This document shows, piece by piece, positions 60,840 through 64,000 of a stretch of DNA of 64,000 bases (positions are counted from its first letter, which is position 1; every line of letters starts with the position of its first letter). A program made the translations under genes and the position numbers. Source of the DNA: Aporrectodea caliginosa (Eukaryota; Annelida; Clitellata; Crassiclitellata; Lumbricidae). The notes under the pieces were generated by a model that saw only the letters and a program-made list of their open reading frames with translations, did not search any database and was not told the DNA's origin. The stretch spans positions 385,001-449,000 of the forward strand of contig JACEVL010000207.1 in assembly GCA_020284085.1 (NCBI GenBank), read 5' to 3'.

Positions 60840-63684
60840 ATGGCTAATTCGATGGGACTTGACGAAGCCAGAGTCTCCTTTAAGGTAGTGTTGTTGGGAG
60901 AGGGTGCTGTGGGGAAGACATCCCTCCTGCTGAGATACGTAGAAAATAAATTCAACGATAGACATATTCAAACACTACAGGTAAGTTTTAAAAGTATAAT
61001 TATATAATTCTGTTAAACTTGTTCGTACAATAGTAATATATGGGTGTGTGCATTAACACGTGAGCGGTGAGAGGTGGGTTTGAAGTTGTGTGATGTGCCC
61101 AAACGTCTGAAAGTTAAACACTTGCAATTTCATGGTGCCATTCTTTCAACATCGTTAAAATTTGGTCTAAAGAAGAGACGTAGTTTATCCAATCTTAAAT
61201 GTGGATGTTTAAAAACCTGTTTGTTCTTATTATGTGCAGCCATCATTCCATAATCATGTAATTTACATTATAAATTGCAAAAATAAAATATTTCTTATAC
61301 AAATTACAAGTGACTTCTAAAAGTGATTTAAACTGTCAGATTTAAGCTCTTTAAAAGAAATGGCTGTGCTCGTTTCTTTATCTCATGAATAATAATTGTA
61401 AAGCCTTTTATAAACTTCTGTGTAGTTAGCGGGCCGACCTGGTAACATCAGTACACAACATACTAAAAACAAACAAGGTTGATGATCAGAATCAGTAATT
61501 AACATTACTACAATGTTGTGTACATGTATCCTTTTTGAATGGACATTTATCTTTGTACAGGATGTGAGTGACTAGTTCACATCAATGGCTTTATCACTTA
61601 TTCAGAATATCGATTAATTATATCGATTAATTACAGTAAATATTTTATTTAATTGATTTTGTATAAAGCAAAGTGTTCCAATCCTTGCATTTGCTTACCC
61701 TGCATTGGTCAAGAACTTTGAGCATTAAATGTTTGTAAGTTGCTGCCATATGAAATAGCTTTCCTGTAAAACAAACTGAATTGAATTAAGTCAACTGCAA
61801 ACTTTTGGTTTCTGATTGCTTTTTATAGGCTGCATTTCTCAGCAAGAAATTGAACATCGCGGGACGAAGGGTAAACCTTTCTGTGTGGGACACGGCGGGA
61901 CAGGAACGATTTCATGCCCTCGGACCGATTTACTATAGAGAAAGCCAGGGGGCGCTTCTGGTCTATGATATTACAGATGAAGACTCATTCAGAAAGGTTT
62001 CTCATTGTTCTTTGCGTCAGATTTTGCTACGGATTTGAAACTGGTACAGAGGTTTGGTAAAGTAAGGTAAAAGTGAGGTAACTTATTCTTAGAGTGACAA
62101 CTCATTTATCACTGTTTTTTAATTTATACATGCAGGCATGTTATTCTTGTGTATACACATATGGACAGTCGTACATATAAATGTACATGTTTACATACAT
62201 TCGTAAATGTATACATACATCATACATAGATATTTACATTAATATATACGTGCATGCATGCATGCACACATACACACATGTTCATGCATACAGACTTGCA
62301 TACCGTGATATATATATATATATATAAGCATGCATGCATGCATAGTAGAAGAACTGGTGGTTCTGTAGTAAAGGCATCTTCTGCTATGGTGAGAGAATGA
62401 CAATGGAGTGCTAACAACTATACTTCATTCTAAGGTTTTTCAGGGTCAATATTTTATTAAGAAATTTTTAATTCAATCTGTCTTACTGGATTTTACAACC
62501 AGAATTCTTGGTTAAAAGGCTGGAATTTATTTCATGTGAATCACCTATCAACAGATCATGTTTTCCAGTTTCTGTGGTTGATCAGACTGTGTCTTTTCCT
62601 GGTTTCTTTCCAGGTGAAATCGTGGGTCAAAGAGCTTAGGAAAATGCTCGGAACCGATGTCTGCCTTCGAATAATTGGCAACAAGATTGATCTAGAGAAG
62701 GATCGGCATGTGTCTTTGGAGGAAGCTATGGAGTAAGCTATTCATCATATCGTATATGGCATCTTAGAACAGGATATATGGGCTTAGCCATAGAGAGAGA
62801 AATTCCTTAACAATGCTATCTTTGAAGCATATTAGGAATTTATGGTAACTTTCTAGTGATGGTTACTAGCATATAAGCTGCATTATGTTCATGATGGTAA
62901 ATTGGTGATGATAAATTGGTATGTTCACTTATATTTCATGTAGTTGAATGTCAAACATCTCCAAATGCACCGCTTACATGTGCTGACCTAAACATAGTAA
63001 AGATCGATAGGTGGCGCTCCGGCGTGTGAACACCGACTCAACACGGCTTCCCGTTTTTCTCTATTTACATGCTTCAGCCGTGGTTGGGTCGGGAGCGCTC
63101 CTGAGTAGTAACCTTGAATTCGTGTCTTGGGGGCGCTATATAAATCTTTGGAATGAATGAATGAATGAGTAAACAATTGTGTTGAACTGAATCAGTTGAA
63201 ACAGTGTGTTTGTTTAACTCTTTGATGATGAGAATTGACTAAGAGCGACTGGGAAACCAATGCAGCTCGTCATTAGTGTGCTAAAGGAAGGGTTCCTATA
63301 GGTTGGATGTACGAGAAATCAGGACAGACATGACAGGAAGCCGTGTTAAATTTCACAATGTTCTTCATGATGGTTAATTGTTATATTGAATTGCATGGTA
63401 GTTTCATTTATATGGTAAATTGGTGATGGTAAATATTCGTGTTGAGTGGCAAAGTATACTTCATGGTGGTAAATTGGTGATGGTAAATTGCTCTGTTGTA
63501 TTGCTCAGTATACATTGTCATGGTAAGTCCATAATAATATGCCGTTAGTCGGCATTTGATTACATTGTTGTATGGTGCTTTGTGTCATTTTGCAGATATG
63601 CAGAATCCGTTGGTGCCAAACATTTCCAGACATCAGCAAAACTAAACAGAGGCATTGAGGATGTATTTCTTGACATCACTAAGG
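60840..63684 (+). CDS. RAB21: RAB21 small GTPase, exons 1-4 (3' end outside window)
   Basis: Four plus-strand exons: 60840-60980, 61829-61996, 62614-62732 and 63596-63684, all GT-AG and phase consistent. The protein starts MANSMGLDEARVSFKVVLLG. It has the P-loop GEGAVGKT, switch I region NDRHIQTLQ with the conserved Thr, the switch II motif WDTAGQERFHALGPIYYRES, the guanine-specificity motif GNKIDLEK and the TSAK motif. YYRES, VKSWVKELRKMLG and YAESVGAKHF are very close to vertebrate RAB21. The family acts on early endosomes in integrin and cargo trafficking. The P-loop residue after GEGA is Val as in normal Rabs, so GTPase activity should be intact. The hypervariable tail with its prenylated cysteines is beyond the right edge. 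Confidence 0.97.
62150..62345. repeat. ACATACATG/(AT)n low-complexity repeat
   Basis: ATACAT, GCATGCATGCATG and (TA)n runs in RAB21 intron 2. Confidence 0.8.
63000..63175 (+). mobile_element. L2-like LINE/SINE end in RAB21 intron 3
   Basis: Contains GGGAGCGCTCCTGAGTAG and GGGGGCGCTATATAAATC followed by (GAAT)n. It matches the other GCGCTATATAAAT-tailed copies. Confidence 0.7.
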
Positions 63685-64000
63685 GTAAATTTGTGTATTT
63701 ATCTAATTATTATGCATAAATAAATAAATGCAGTTGTTCCCAGGACACACCCTTCGTAGTTTTCAAGAGGTGCTATATAAATTTATCGCAGCTGCAGATT
63801 GTTCGTTCATTTGGTGAGTCTTTAAAAATAATTGCTAACTGACGAAGTTTAACCAGGAAGCATTTGGAATCGATGAAACATTTTGTGAGTCGAGAGATCA
63901 CTGACCTATCCAGCCCCGAGCAGCTATTTGCTAGTTCAGCAAACTATCCCTTCTGAGAAAATACCCTATTCAATCAATCAATATGAACGTGAACTTGATA
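63685..64000 (+). other. RAB21 intron 4, partial
   Basis: Begins GTAAATTTG after exon 4. It holds another short tail AGAGGTGCTATATAAATTTATCG near 63765. No further exon before the edge. Confidence 0.6.

Overview
This is eukaryotic, animal DNA. It has multi-exon genes with GT-AG (and some GC-AG) introns, a Rab GTPase and a nuclear-encoded mitochondrial ribosomal protein, and a dense load of LINEs, tRNA-type SINEs, small hAT, Harbinger-like and pogo-like DNA transposons and microsatellites. The repeat style suggests a marine invertebrate, possibly an echinoderm or hemichordate, but the species cannot be fixed from the sequence. Almost every real coding exon is short, so exons were assembled by hand from splice sites, reading-frame phase and protein family motifs.

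Layout. 1-3150: fragments of RTE-type LINEs, partly tail to tail. 3674-4184: a terminal-inverted-repeat element. 4541-14721 (minus): eleven phase-consistent exons of a conserved protein I cannot name, with a C-terminal coiled coil and two GC-AG introns; its 5' end is not found. 15120-28440 and 29170-44215 (both minus): a large tandem duplication (about 15.7 kb offset) holding two intact six-exon PAP2/lipid phosphate phosphatase-like genes, called A and B here, whose C1 and C2 catalytic motifs are altered in the same way. The two units differ by transposon insertions, several with perfect target-site duplications and an empty site in the other copy. 44615-47840: three DNA transposons nested inside one another. 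50920-59769 (minus): complete MRPS9 (mitoribosomal uS9m), 13 coding exons, with a duplicated exon 3 and an unusual C-terminus. 60840-63684 (plus): RAB21 exons 1-4, cut off by the window edge; it is head to head with MRPS9 across about 1.07 kb.

Main points. (1) The spare copy of MRPS9 exon 3 lies inside a 1.03-kb element with inverted terminal repeats and a TTA target duplication; it keeps splice sites and phase and differs from the other copy only by four synonymous changes. (2) MRPS9 reads past the usual basic C-terminus into a roughly 30-residue extension that stops inside a SINE tail. (3) The PAP2 pair looks like a duplicated, catalytically altered, LPP/PLPPR-like lineage. (4) The genes shown have unrelated jobs (membrane lipid-phosphatase-like proteins, mitochondrial translation, endosomal trafficking), so no pathway links them. 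No prokaryotic-style system, CRISPR array or operon is present.
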